A stretch of 64,000 nucleotides of DNA from Diplosphaera chodatii (taxonomy: Eukaryota > Chlorophyta > Trebouxiophyceae > Prasiolales > Stichococcaceae), in NCBI GenBank assembly GCA_032358165.1, contig JAALGY010000015.1, positions 2,542,001 through 2,606,000 of the forward strand. Direction: 5' to 3'. Under the pieces are notes generated by a model, which worked only from the letters and a program-made list of their open reading frames with translations, was not told the origin of the DNA and made no database searches. The translations under genes and the position numbers were made by a program. Each line of letters starts with the position of its first letter. Positions within the stretch are counted from its first letter, which is position 1. Of the stretch, positions 1 through 11,061 are shown one piece after another.

Positions 1-517
1 CTACCCAAGTGACCGTGTGAGCAAGTGACATCTGCGCCACCAAGGTCGGAGCAGCGACAGGGTGCCAAGGCGCCTACCTCATCCCTCTCAGCCTCCGTGA
101 CTATTCCCGGCCAAAAGTCCTTGGCTGCGCGGAACCCTGCCATCGAAACCTGCTCCAGCTTGCTTGAAATGCTGTACTCCTCGCAGCCAGCAACATCATT
201 GCCCGCCAGGCTGGCGCTCCCACCTCAGGTTCAGAGTCGACCAGCACGCCATCAAAGTCCAGAATGAGGACGTCTGACGGGCCACCGCTGGCTGCGGCCA
301 CGCTGCGAGTACCTGCTTGCCGACAAGCTGACCGTTCCAACCACTTGCACGTCGCATGGCCGGGCGCTCTCGCTGGATCACCGTCATGTACGGGTGTGGG
401 CCTGATCAGTGCGCTGCTCCACGCTGCACGACTGCGTGGTGCGACCCTCTGTGCGTATGCGTTGACTGTACAGCTTGCCACCAGCCTGCAGCTGGCATGC
501 GCTGCTGATGCATCCAT
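1..517 (-). CDS. HAD-like hydrolase, N-terminal part, runs off left edge
   Basis: The reverse strand encodes LILDFDGVLVDSEPE, the motif I loop (DxDGV) of the haloacid dehalogenase superfamily, in which the first Asp is the nucleophile. The frame appears broken just after this motif. A 74-nt GT-AG intron (223 down to 150) restores it and gives VSMAGFRAAKDFWPG, which continues the family cap region. Exon 1 is 517-224 and exon 2 is 149 to about 78, where a possible GTAGGC donor lies; the rest is outside the window. The start is the first in-frame ATG (517). About 80 residues precede motif I; they are Ala/Ser/Arg-rich and short of acidic residues at first, which would suit an organelle transit peptide, but this is inference. 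The substrate cannot be told from this fragment. Superfamily assignment is fairly sure; the exact family is not. Confidence 0.65.
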
Positions 518-609
518 GCTAATGCAAGTGGTGATCACGTTCCACGTGCCAATGTCAGCTGCAACGCTCTCAGAACACTGTGCTCGATATCATCGATTGA
601 TGCAATCAT

Positions 610-614
610 TTACA
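610..614 (-). other. Putative poly(A) signal of the TLDc gene
   Basis: TGTAA on the reverse strand, about 300 nt after the TLDc stop codon and about 90 nt before the HAD-like start. TGTAA is the standard green algal polyadenylation signal. Confidence 0.4.
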
Positions 615-914
615 GATGCTTTGCGCCGTGGTGGTATTTGTGTTAAGTCGTTTCAAGATTGCATCCCACTCGCTACGACCATCGGCAATGCAGCCTTGGG
701 CCTGAGATGCATCAGAAACCAGTTGGTCTGACCGGTACTGGACAGAGCGTGGTAGCGCAAAGCAGCTATTGTATGATTGCCGACCGCTACTGCACTAACG
801 GTGCTGCAGCATCTCCGACACTCCCCCATTTGCTGACTCAGCTTGACTACTGGACACTGACCAAGGGCACAGCGACGTTCAGATAGAGCAACGTGCAGCA
901 CATTCTCCGGCAAT

Positions 915-3585
915 CTATCGCTCTGCGTGCTGCATGCGGCGGCCGGCCAGCTCCAGGAGCTGCTTGTCCTCGCCCCGCTGGGAGAGCACCGAGCCGCCCT
1001 TGCCACCACCCCGGCGCTTTGGGGCCCCCTCATCCTCTGGCTCTGGCAAATCAACCTGCACGACACGCCAGGACAGTCTTAGATCCGACAGTTGTCAGGA
1101 TGAGTGAACAGCATGCAGCTTTAACTGGCACAGGCAAGCTGCAGCCCTGCTCATCCCACCTGCCAGCACTCCAGGATGTCGACTTCAAAGATGGGCTGGC
1201 TGGAAAGCATGGGACTGCAGGATGAAAAGCAATCGTCGCCTGTATATCCTTGTGCCTTCCAATGCATCTGCTTTACATGTGCACATGCAGCCCTTGAGGC
1301 CTGAGGTATGAGTATATATTACGGCGGTCTGAGTACCTCTTGTAGGTGCTGCAGTCCATGCTCATGCCATTGTCGCACTGGCCGTCTACATACAGACCCC
1401 AGTAGTTGATCTGACCCCCAAAGCCCAAGCCTGCACGGTGCATCAGGACCTGACATCATCATCTTAGACAGTGCGTGCCGTCATCGTGGAAACCTCATGG
1501 TCGTGCAGGGCTCACCGTTAGGTACTTGAGTGAAGTTCTGGCCGCAGAACTGAAAGTTCTGGTTCACGCCAGATGGCTTGTAGATCATTGTCACAGGCTG
1601 AAGCGAGAAAAGCAAGTTCTCGAAGCTACCTGCATTCCGCCAGCATACCATTGGCGTAGGATGGTCGCCAGTGACAGGTCAAGCATACTGAAACGCTGCC
1701 ACAATTCATGTCAGCAGCAAGGCAGTCACCATAAAAGTCTCCATGTCGCTCCCAGGGTGTGGCAGCAAAGCCTCCACAGATGGCACCGCCCTTGTCTTTG
1801 ACCAACACCAGCGTTGCACCCTTGCCACTACACCTGTTGGCGTGTCAAGACAGCAAACCATGAAGCATGGGACCAAGGTATGAGTGCGGCACAGTGCGTT
1901 CGCAGATGCAGGACACCTCAACAGATGCAGATCGTGCAAAGGGCAGCAACGGACCGGCCCATGAAGGTGCTGAAGCTCTGCCCATGCTTTACGCTGCTGA
2001 ACAGCAGGCGCCACTCCTGACAGCGCTGCACAGGCCACAAGCCGCAGCATTCAGTGCCGGCTGTGCCATGAATGCAGGCATCAAACGGAGCCAGAGATAA
2101 CATCATTGGCTGTTAGTAAGTTGACTCTATATCCTGCTGACACAGCCCCTAATTGCAAGCATATCAGACGCGCTCAGCTTGCATTTGGGTACCTGGGAGC
2201 TGATGAGTCCTGAAGCTGCAATTGCCCATGCCCACTCAGGCCGCAGCAGGCAGGATGCTGCATTGAAGCCCTGCAGGGAGATCAGCTGCGGCACGTGTGG
2301 CAGCTGCACCCTTCTCTCGTCGTGGGCGTGACTGGCGCCACCGCTGTCCTGTGCTGAGGCTGCCCCAACTGCCAGCAGGGAGCGCATGGTGGTGGCCACT
2401 GCTGGAAAGCGCTTTGCCCACATCTGAAAGGAGTGGCGCGTCAGGTGTTTGCCCGATTCTCCTTCTTCGTCGGCAAGACATTGCGCCCTGTTTTGCAGAC
2501 ATTCCTGCTGATCAGTGTGTATGTGTCTGTATACATTATGTGTGTGTAATGTACAGCTAGCTATTTGCGGGTGGCAAGCATGCGACGCTACACATGCATG
2601 TCAGCTGCAGGTGGGCTCTGTTCGTGATCGTGCAATGTTGGCATCTGGGCGCAGGCGCATGCAGTGTGCTGACCAGGCCGCCTGATTGGAGCGCACTCAC
2701 CCTTGCACTATGCCGGTGACACTCTCCTCTGTTGCTTCCTGCCCCGTTGCCAGCCGCATGCACGCCGCCGTGACCGCCGACAGTGAGCTCCATGACACAT
2801 GCTCCTCTTTGTCTGGGCGTAGCATGCCGAAGGCAAATGCCACCCCTGCCTGGTCCCCATCGTGAAGGCAATGCCACTGCAAACGACAGCGTCGGGCTTG
2901 TGAAGGCAGTCGAGAGGACCAGGGATTCGAACACTGTTCTATTCCAGACGTATCATGGCAAGCCGACCCCACACATGGGTCCCTTTTACATGAGGTATCG
3001 CGCCTAGACCTTCCTTAGGAGCATCATACATGTAAGTGGGTGGTTCGTGCCCCACCTTTGCAATGGTGAGTTGCTCGAGTGTGATCCCGCCAGCTGCACC
3101 AGCTGCAGAGTCCTTTGTTGCCGTGGGGGCACTGCTCTTCTGTACTGCCGCCCATAAACCATCCGACAGCGCCGGCAGGCTAGGCTCATCAAGGCCGACC
3201 AGGTCCTACAGCGGCATCCAGACCGTTATAGTGCTACCTACGATGCAGCGGACAGGGAATGACGTCAGAGGTACACCAATGCTGAGAGCATGGCCACTCA
3301 CCACAAAGCGTGCTTTGCTCAGGGTGTCACTTCCTTGTGCTGCCCTCGAGAAAGCTTCCTGCAGCGCATGCAGCGTCTGCGCCGGTATCTGCCTGCGTCA
3401 GCAGGTTGGTTCATGCAATGCTGATCATGCATGCGCCATGATGGAACCCAAATAAAGTGCGCGACACGGGTCTGACTATGACCGAGGAAAAGAACAGGCA
3501 GCAGTGCAGGCCCGTGATCTTACCGCTCTGCATCCGCTAGCTCGGGATTCTTCTTCGGTTGTCCAAGCCCAAACCAGGCCTTCAT
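915..3585 (-). CDS. TLDc-domain protein
   Basis: A multi-exon gene beginning with ATG at 3585 (MKAWFGLGQPKKNPELADAE) and ending with TAG at 917-915. An N-terminal helical region (about 3400-2700) is followed by a complete TLDc domain on consecutive exons: WRLLFSSVKHGQSFSTFMGR (near 2010-1960), LVLVKDKGGAICGGFAATPW (near 1800-1740), the block ending GVNQNFQFCGQNF (near 1650-1520), GLGFGGQINYWGLYVDG (near 1440-1380) and FEVDILECW (near 1200-1170). The last exon is a charged tail. TLDc proteins (OXR1, NCOA7 and TBC1D24 relatives) act in oxidative-stress resistance and bind or regulate the V-ATPase; whether this one does is inference. The gene diverges from PSTK across a 427-bp spacer. The family assignment is firm, but the exon borders in the N-terminal half are less certain. 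Confidence 0.87.
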
Positions 3586-4012
3586 GCTCACGACGCACCC
3601 GTGTGTCAGACCTTGAGCAGGTCTGCAAACAACCAGACAAAGGCGCAATCAGGGCTGTTCTGTGCGAGCCCAGGCTATGCACAGGAACAATGGCTTAATG
3701 ATCAGAATAGCTGCAAATGTAAGAATGCAGCTGCATACCAGCTTCTGATGTGGATTCAAGTGGGCTGCCCTTGTTGGTGAGCATCATGCAAGTCTGGTTC
3801 TGATTGTGCAATTGCGCCACCAGTTTGAAGATTGACTCTCCCAGCTGATAGCAGTCATCATATGCGCGTCTCTCTTGCCGGACTCTGGATCGAGATGCAA
3901 TGCTGTGCCGTCAGAGCACAACATGATCTGGATGCGGCGCAATTCTACATTCGTGCCACCGTCCGCCTTACACCTGGCGTTGCAAGAGCAATGACTATAT
4001 CCGGGAGACATC
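3586..4012. promoter_or_regulatory. Spacer between divergent TLDc and PSTK genes
   Basis: A 427-bp gap separating two start codons that point away from each other, so it must hold both promoters and 5' UTRs. I see no clear TATA box and no convincing conserved reading frame in it. Confidence 0.45.
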
Positions 4013-5715
4013 ATGACTGCAGCAGCTGTGCAGCAGGATGCCAAGGCGCCTGCATGTCTGCTGCTGCTGTGTGGCCTGCCAGCGGCAGGCAAGACGACGC
4101 TTGCACGAGCATTAGCACAGCATGCAGAGCAGGAGTCCGCCAGCTGCGGCGTGAGGGTGGTGCATATCTGCTTCGACGAGTATCAGCAAGTCGGCGGCAG
4201 CTTTGAGCCTGCAAAATGGAAGGTCCGGCGCTGGGTGCTGACGGCAACAGCTTGCAATCCCCGACATTTCCAACCCCAGCGCTGTGCAACCCCAGACTGG
4301 CACTTCATTCAGGGACTAAACTGCAAAATGCGGTTGCAAAAGCAGGAAGGGCGGCGGCAAGCCTGGGCACAGGTGGCGGAACTGCTGTCTGCAGATGTGA
4401 AGGTTGGGATGGAAGCACATTGGACAGCAGCGCACACTGTTGACAACAGCAGCGCACAGCCGCAACCGGCTGCCAGACAGCAGCCGCTGCTGGTGGTAGC
4501 CGACGACAACATGCACCTGCGCAGCATGCGGCGTCAGGCACGCTACCCTACAGCTGAGGCACTTTGGTCAGTCGGCAGCCGCAGCAGTCTCAGGCTGTCA
4601 GCATCACGAAAACAGATGCACACCTGAAGGTCGAATCAGGTCACACTGGATCACGCCTAGTACTAGTCACATGCAGGGCAGCAGGTTGGCAGCGGAGCAT
4701 GGCGCAGCAGCTGTGACGCTCTACATCACCGTCAAGCCGGAGGATGCAATTGCACAGAATGCCCTCAGGCCAGCAGGAGCACGTCTTCCCCACGAAGTCA
4801 TCGCTAGCATGTGTCAGGTGTAACATTTCGATGGCTCACGACATATGTCAACCACTATCGCCTCTGCTGAGCTGGGGCTATGTGCGTCGCAAGCGTGTGC
4901 ACACCATTTGCAGCAGTGCCCGACTTGGCATGTCACACGAGTCAACTCTGCTGACAGCGTAACAGGTGTTCGAGCCGCCAGACGCCAGCGAGGCGCTGGT
5001 TGAGAACGGCTGCATTGACAGCTCGCCCACCCTGCAGCATGACGCAGCGTGGGTCCTCAGGAGGATACATTGTGCCTGGGGCCCGCCGCATCGGCTGCCA
5101 ACAACAGCAGGTAGGGGTAGCAGCGGTGGCGTAAACTGAGCATGACAGTTTCACACCAACCCTGCAAGCGGCTTTAGTCAGCTTGCACTCACATGTAATG
5201 TGGGGGCAAGCGTGGCATCACAAATGCACCGAGGTTCCTACTTATTGCTGACCGCAGCCATGGACGAAGCTCGTGCAGCGGGTCGCGCCGCCACAGCCGC
5301 CAGCGCCACCCACCAGCTCGACATCGCCAGCCGCAGCGTGCTCGCTGCAGCGCTGGCGGCTGTGCCCGACCTGGCGTCAGAAGTCAAAGCCGCTCTGTCA
5401 AGAGACCTCAACTCACGGCGCAGGTAGGCGCACAGCTGCTCTACTATTGTGCACAGATTGCTGCATGGATGTCTACAAACAGCTGCACCATGCCGCCTTG
5501 GCATGCGCTGGTGCACAGCAGCACCACCAGCTCCTTGTGGGGCGACCGACTTTATTCGAGTGCTGTGCTGCAGGCGCATGTTGGACGACTTCAGGCATGG
5601 CGCAGATGACAGCGGAACTGCAGCAGAAGCAGCTGAGCAGCGGCTTGATGCATTTGAGGCGGCGGCAGACGAGGCAGTCGCCGATGCACAAATGATGCAT
5701 GTGCACAGGCTATGA
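4013..5715 (+). CDS. PSTK: L-seryl-tRNA(Sec) kinase
   Basis: PSTK phosphorylates Ser-tRNA(Sec), the step before SepSecS makes Sec-tRNA(Sec), so it marks a eukaryotic selenocysteine pathway. The protein opens with a P-loop, CGLPAAGKTTLARALAQHA, and then a VVHICFDEYQQ strand. After an intron starting near 4222 comes ADDNMHLRSMR, matching the family DDNxxxRSMR motif. Later exons give TLYITVKPEDAIAQNALRP (around 4720-4770), VFEPPDASEA (around 4963) and THQLDIASRSVLAAAL (around 5300), all in PSTK order. The last exon ends HVHRL-stop at 5713-5715. The P-loop lies 20 residues into the protein, as expected, and the start is the first ATG. KTI12 is a related kinase, but the middle motifs favour PSTK. 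The donor near 5080 is uncertain. It is convergent with SLY1, 224 bp apart. Confidence 0.9.
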
Positions 5716-5902
5716 TCAAGGGGCTTCAGAGTACGGGCAGATATGTCTTGTCCCCGCTTTGCACCCTGTATTTGTCTCCCAAGGTGCAGACTGTCCCACG
5801 AACACCACAAAACACTCAGCAACCTATCACTAGGTATGGACTGTCACACGTCCAACAGCAAGCCGAGCAAGCCAATGCCCTGCTGACTAGGTTGTCGTAA
5901 GC

Positions 5903-5907
5903 TTACA
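5903..5907 (-). other. Putative poly(A) signal of SLY1
   Basis: TGTAA on the reverse strand, 33 nt after the SLY1 stop. The spacing suits a very short 3' UTR in the 224-bp gap shared with convergent PSTK. Confidence 0.45.
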
Positions 5908-5939
5908 GCCTTTATGATCCTGGGCCACATGTCCACCCC

Positions 5940-8900
5940 CTACGCTGCGCCTGAGCGTCGGCCGAGCTCTGCGAGCTGCGCAGCGAATGCCTCGCCAGTC
6001 AGCAGCTCGGTTGCGCCGTACACAACCGACTTGGGCGGCGCCGCACGTCCAGCCCATGTGGCTAAAGACTCCCTCTCAAGGTAGCTGCCGCCGCCAATCA
6101 TGAAAACGATCGCCTCGCGACTCGGGCCTGGTGGCCGTGCAGGTCGCCCCGGCGTAGCCTGCGATTTAGGAAACCCCCTTCGTCAGCCCTGACATCAGAA
6201 GGGTCTGGCGGCTCAGCTTGCACTGACAACCAGTCGTCTGTGTGTGAAATCAGTCTACCCAGCATATCGTATACTGGCCTGTGCTCGTCTCGGCGGCACT
6301 TAGTGAGGTTGCGGATGTTGGTCACCTTGGGGTCGAAGGTGGCGAAGGACTCTGCCTCGGGCTTGGCGTCCATCAGCGCCTCCACCGCCACCGTGACCGC
6401 CGCCTGCTGCTCCCCCGCTATCAGGTTCTTAACCCCTGCTTGTGCACGCCACAAACCGTCACCAAGTACATGATCGTGCTGGCACAGCCTGGCACAGCCT
6501 CCGATGGAAACGTACAGACAGATAGCAGCAGACCGAAGATGCACCGAATGCAGGCACATGGATTTGGTGGCTTTTCGTACCAGCTCAGTAGTATGCCTGT
6601 TTCCTCAGGCACACGATGCCGCAGTCATATGCTCAGCCGAAGAATGTCCTTGCCAGGTTCAACATCACACGCACCCTTGGTGAGGGAGCTGAGGCCCTGA
6701 CCGAAGGTCTTGTCTGCCCAGTTGAGGCCCCAGGAGGCCGCAAGGCCATCAGCTGCGGGTGCCGCTGGCGCCGCTGGAGCGGCTGCCGCCCGGCTGCCTG
6801 CCAAGTTCATCCGCCGCATCCGCCGCACGTACGCCAGCGCTGCCAGGTCTGCCCCTGCTGCCTCTGCAGCGCAACACGAGAAGTATAAGGGATCTGAGAA
6901 TGAAATCTGCATCTCTTCTGAATGCTGTCATGAAAGCGTGAAACAGACTCGATCATCTCGACTTCAGCAGGTGTATCTGCCTGATGGGCGGCCAGAGGCG
7001 CGTGTGGTCGTGCACTATCCATAACCGTGGAAAACGCTCACGCAGGGCTGTCTGTATGGGGCCCAGCTCGTCCTCGGAAGGCAGCGCCTCAGCAGTGAGC
7101 AGGTACACCAGCAGCAGCCGCAGCTTGTCCATGGCTGTGCCCTTCTGGCCCTGCATGTCCCCATCACCACTTGTGAGCAAGGCCACACAGAGTGCGTGCA
7201 GTGTGGCATGGTCACAGCTGTGGTGCTAACACCCTGGCTGTGGAGCATGGAGGCTGCAGCATACAACTGTGTGCGACACCTTGCAGCAGGAAGCAAGTCA
7301 CTTTCGCAGCATGCCAGATGCGTCAAAGCCAGCCGTTGGGCTTGGGCAGAGCAACATTTGCCGCAAAGCCCATTCGCATCGGCGAGCGCACCTGCACGGC
7401 GTCCGCGACCTGCTGCAGGGTGGCCTTGCGGCCGAGGCAGTCCTCCTCCAGGTGGTAGAAGTGGTCCAGGCCGCGCTCCTTGATGGCGTCCAGGATCGCC
7501 GTCAGCATGTTGGTGTGCTTGTCGATGATGCGCTTGCGCTCCCGCAGCTGCGGCAGGCTGCTCACCGCCGCCATGAGCCCCGCGGTCTGCGACTGCAGCC
7601 CGGCGACGCGACAGACTGAGCAGTAGTAAGGATGCATGGTTTGGGCGTTGCAGCACGGACCCACCAGCGTGTACCCCTGCGCGTGCATGGAACACGAGGA
7701 GGCAAGCAGCTTCAGCGCAAAAATGGATTCAGTCATTGTTCTCAGACACATGTTCCATGGGCACCGCAGCTCCCGCTCCGTCGGCCGAAACGGCAGCGGA
7801 CCTGCTGCATGTCGTCGGCGACGGCGTCGGGGTTGATGCCGGCGCCGGTGGTGCGGTTGATCTCGTTGATGGCCTCCCGGTACTCGGCCAGCTGCTTGGA
7901 CTGGTCCTCCGCCACGCTCGGCCACTGCTGCCGGGCGTTCTTGTCCCAGAAGAAGTCCCCCTCATGCACCTGCACTGCCATCGGAGGCAATTACCAGTAG
8001 GTGGCTCTCATGTGCAGATGAGACTGGTTTCACCTACACAAGTCTCATGGTTTCACCTGGTTTCACCTACATGTACTTTTGGGGGCTGCGTGGACAAAAT
8101 GTGAGCAAGCTGAGCAGTGGGACCAGCACTGACCAGGGCAGCCGGATGGTACTGTGGCCCACCTCGTAAGACTTTGGGGGTGCCGCAGGCACGCCGGGCT
8201 CCGGCCATGACGGGATGGACACCCGGTTCAGCGACATGCCCAGCACGTCCGCAACCATTGGCGCGTACGTCCAGGAATGCTGCAGAGCCACACTGCACAA
8301 AGCATGCATGCACAGTTGTCAGCGCCCGATGAAGTTTTAATACGTCTGCGTGCAGCCAACACTGTGTGCGTGAATGCGGACCATCTTGCACATTTACAGT
8401 CCTCGAACGTCTGCAGAACTACCTGAGCTCGAAGGAGCGGTCGAACAGCGCGAGCAGCGGGCGCCCCAGCTGCCCGGCGAGCGCTGGCGTCGCCTCTGAG
8501 AAGGGGTTGGCGCGCGACTTGAGCGCAGCCCGGAGCCTGCCCTCGAGCTGCGCTGCCACTGCCTCGGCTGCGCCGCCCTGTTGCAGTCCAGGTCTTGGCG
8601 TCAGGATGGCTCCCGTGCAGCTTGCTGATATGTGATGACTCGCCGCAAATACGTGCCACTGCATCGTTTGTTGTGCGTCGCCATGCCAGCACTATCAAAC
8701 CGGTGTCCTCACCTTCGGGCAGCGGATGATGGGCACAACACCCATGGTGGCCAGCACTGCGAACAGGCCGTCCACCACTGCTGACACGGCTGCCTCCACA
8801 TCAGTGTCCTGCACAGTGGCGAGTGAGATCATAAGTGAACTCTGATGTGCAGACCTGAGGACATCGTTGCACTGCAGCAATGCGTTGCGAACATACATGA

Positions 8901-9878
8901 CGGGCAACAAGCAAATCAGGAGCACCTTTGCTGCTGGGTCGTTCAGCGCCAGGTAGCTGTGCGGCTGTGCGAGCGAGAACAGCCCCGACTCCAGGGCAGC
9001 AAACGCCAGGTACTGGTCAAACACCTGCCCAAACACGTGGATGCAGATCTGAGCTTGATGTGCAGTTCAGGTCGTGCGTTCCCACCTACATACAACCACC
9101 TTCACCGTTCGGAGCGTGGTCTGCAGGTGCGCTGCCCAGTTTGTAGCATGTTGTATACCTTGGCCACGCGGTGGGCGGCGCCCGCTGTCACCAGCTTGCC
9201 GGCCAGGCGCTCCAGCAGCGGCGGCGGCAGCCCCGGCGCAAAGTTCAGGTGCATGGCGTCGTACAGGCCCTTCGCCGCGTCTGCCGCCACCGCGTCCACC
9301 GCCGCCTCCCCGCCGCGCACAAAGTACACCGCTGGCACATCGGGAATTGGCTGCCGCTCATTCTGCAGGTGCAACAACGCTCATCAGCTGCGGCATCAAC
9401 ACGCTGCAGCAGCTCGGGCAGACACTGCAGCGTGTTGATTGACTGTGATGCACCGTGGTTGACATGTCCCGCTGGTGATTCCCCTGCTCAGAGGCTCGCT
9501 GCACGGCGTGTCATTGCTTCCGAAGGCACCTCCAGCAGGAGGTGCAGGGTGATGCCGTGGCGCCGCAGGTCGTTCACGCGCAGCAGCGGCGCCATGACGT
9601 CCTTCGTGAATGCATCCAGCACCAGTACCTTGTAGTACTCTTCCTCGCTGGTGGGCGCCGCTGCGCTGCGTCCATTGGCTGCCGGCGGAGCATTCAGATG
9701 CAGCATCCGCACGACCGCATCTGTGCAAGGTTGGATGGCAGCAATCTTTAGGTGGTGAAATAGGCTACCGCGGAACAACAAGTCATCAAATGCTAAAAAA
9801 TTGTTCGCATTAGTGACTGTGCACAGAATGCAGCAAGGGCACCTCACCGGTCTGCTTCTGCCGCACATTCAACACCAT
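5940..9878 (-). CDS. SLY1: Sec1/Munc18 family protein SLY1
   Basis: SLY1 binds the syntaxin-5/Sed5 SNARE and promotes ER-Golgi vesicle fusion. The sequence follows the family from end to end. Exon 1 (9878-9848) gives MVLNVRQKQT and exon 2 starts at 9720 with DAVVRMLHLN, joined in phase. Then come NDLRRHGITLHLLLE, IPDVPAVYFVRGGEAAVDAV, VFDQYLAFAALESGLFSLAQ, TMGVVPIIRCPK, HEGDFFWDKNARQQWPSVAE, LPQLRERKRIIDKHTNMLTA, MDKLRLLLVYLLTAEALPSE, AGVKNLIAGEQQAAVTVAVE and REAIVFMIGGGSYLERESL. The stop is TAG at 5942-5940. The start is the only ATG in frame with the conserved N-terminal peptide. At least ten introns interrupt it. Nothing is missing relative to plant or animal SLY1. It diverges from the GT2 gene. 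Confidence 0.95.
8018..8068. repeat. Short direct repeats and a hairpin in an SLY1 intron
   Basis: GGTTTCACCT occurs three times (8026-8035, 8049-8058, 8059-8068). The first copy lies in the loop of an 8-bp inverted repeat, ATGAGACT (8018-8025) and AGTCTCAT (8041-8048). It sits in non-coding sequence between SLY1 exons, and no function is evident. Confidence 0.6.
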
Positions 9879-11061
9879 ATCTGCCCAGTGTTCCTGTTTC
9901 CTTGTTTTCGTCCTGCAGACCTATCTTTGACCTATCTTATCATCATAATGTGATCAACGTCTTCACAAAGCCGCGGCTTCTTGCAGCTGCATAAGCCTCT
10001 GCTGTAACCCGTGCCAGATCGCCGAGTATGTGACACTCTTGCTTGGTCAGCCGTACATCGAGAGGTGGATTGAGCACAGCCACTCACTTGTAAAACTGCG
10101 CCTAATCACAATATGCATGCACAGTGCTTCAGTGGAAGTGCCCCACATAGAAGCCAAAGTTGCCTCGGTTACCGTGCTGTATATAGGAAGCTCGAGTACC
10201 TTTATCAGTAGCTGTCTGCACCTGCTCACGAGGTCTCACCAGTGTTGGCGTTCGGCTCTCATCTTCCGACGCGCTCAAAACCGACAGCACTGTTGTCAGA
10301 AACCTGAAACAGCAATTTGTTGCACGCAAAACTACACACGCGTCGGCCACGGCGCCGTTGCCACCGGTGACCCCGACCTGCCGACCGACTACCAGATTGC
10401 CAAGGTGCAGGCTCTCAACATTATGAATGCTCGACGCAGTCCTTCAACACTGCTTGACGCTGGTCGTCAGTATGTCATCCACAATGCAGCATGCCCGCCA
10501 ACGAGCTTCAGAACCGGGGCCAGAAGTCGAGTCGGTTGGGAAGCCTTGGGACAGCCCCGCCCTCGTTTGCATCCGGCTCCACATGCCTATACACATCTTC
10601 GTACTTTGATCTACATGCATCCGTGCGCGTCGAAGGGGTTGCTTGTCAAGCTTGGGGACTGGTACAATCTGCACTGCTCGACGCCTTGTCGCTTATGAGG
10701 TGCAGCACATGTCTTGTTGTCAGCCTCGTATTGTTGTGTGGGCGTTCTATTGCCATCCGTTGTCGGCAGATGGCCATCACAGCGTTTCAATGCAATTTTG
10801 ACCGAAAGGACCATGACGACCGTGGCCACACTGGGTGGCACGGGGATAGCTGCAGACCAGCAACATGCATATCACTTTGAAGGTGCAACACTACACAGGG
10901 CTGTGCGATGCATGCGTCAAAGCTAAATCCCGTGTTTGCTACTAGTGCAGGTGCGTCAGGTGCAGGTGCGCCAGGCAACTGGAGCGGGCAGGGGAAGCGA
11001 CGCGCAGCTGAGGTGCTGCAGCTAGTGTAAGCAGCGCATCGCGAGCAGCGCGGCGCCGGGC
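9879..11061. promoter_or_regulatory. 1.2-kb spacer between SLY1 and GT2 starts
   Basis: This lies between two divergent start codons and must contain both promoters. A forward frame is open over much of 10030-10698, and its stretch near 10350-10430 looks exon-like, but I recognise no family, find no matching splice partner and cannot call a gene. It could include a 5' untranslated exon of the GT2 gene. Confidence 0.35.

Noticed and set aside
149..224. Apparent frameshift right after the HAD motif I
   Set aside because: A 74-nt GT-AG intron restores the frame and the family sequence, so there is no need to call a pseudogene.
2890..3000. Reverse-strand tRNA T-loop-like GTTCGAATC
   Set aside because: The T-stem has a mismatch, and no matching acceptor stem or anticodon arm lies upstream.
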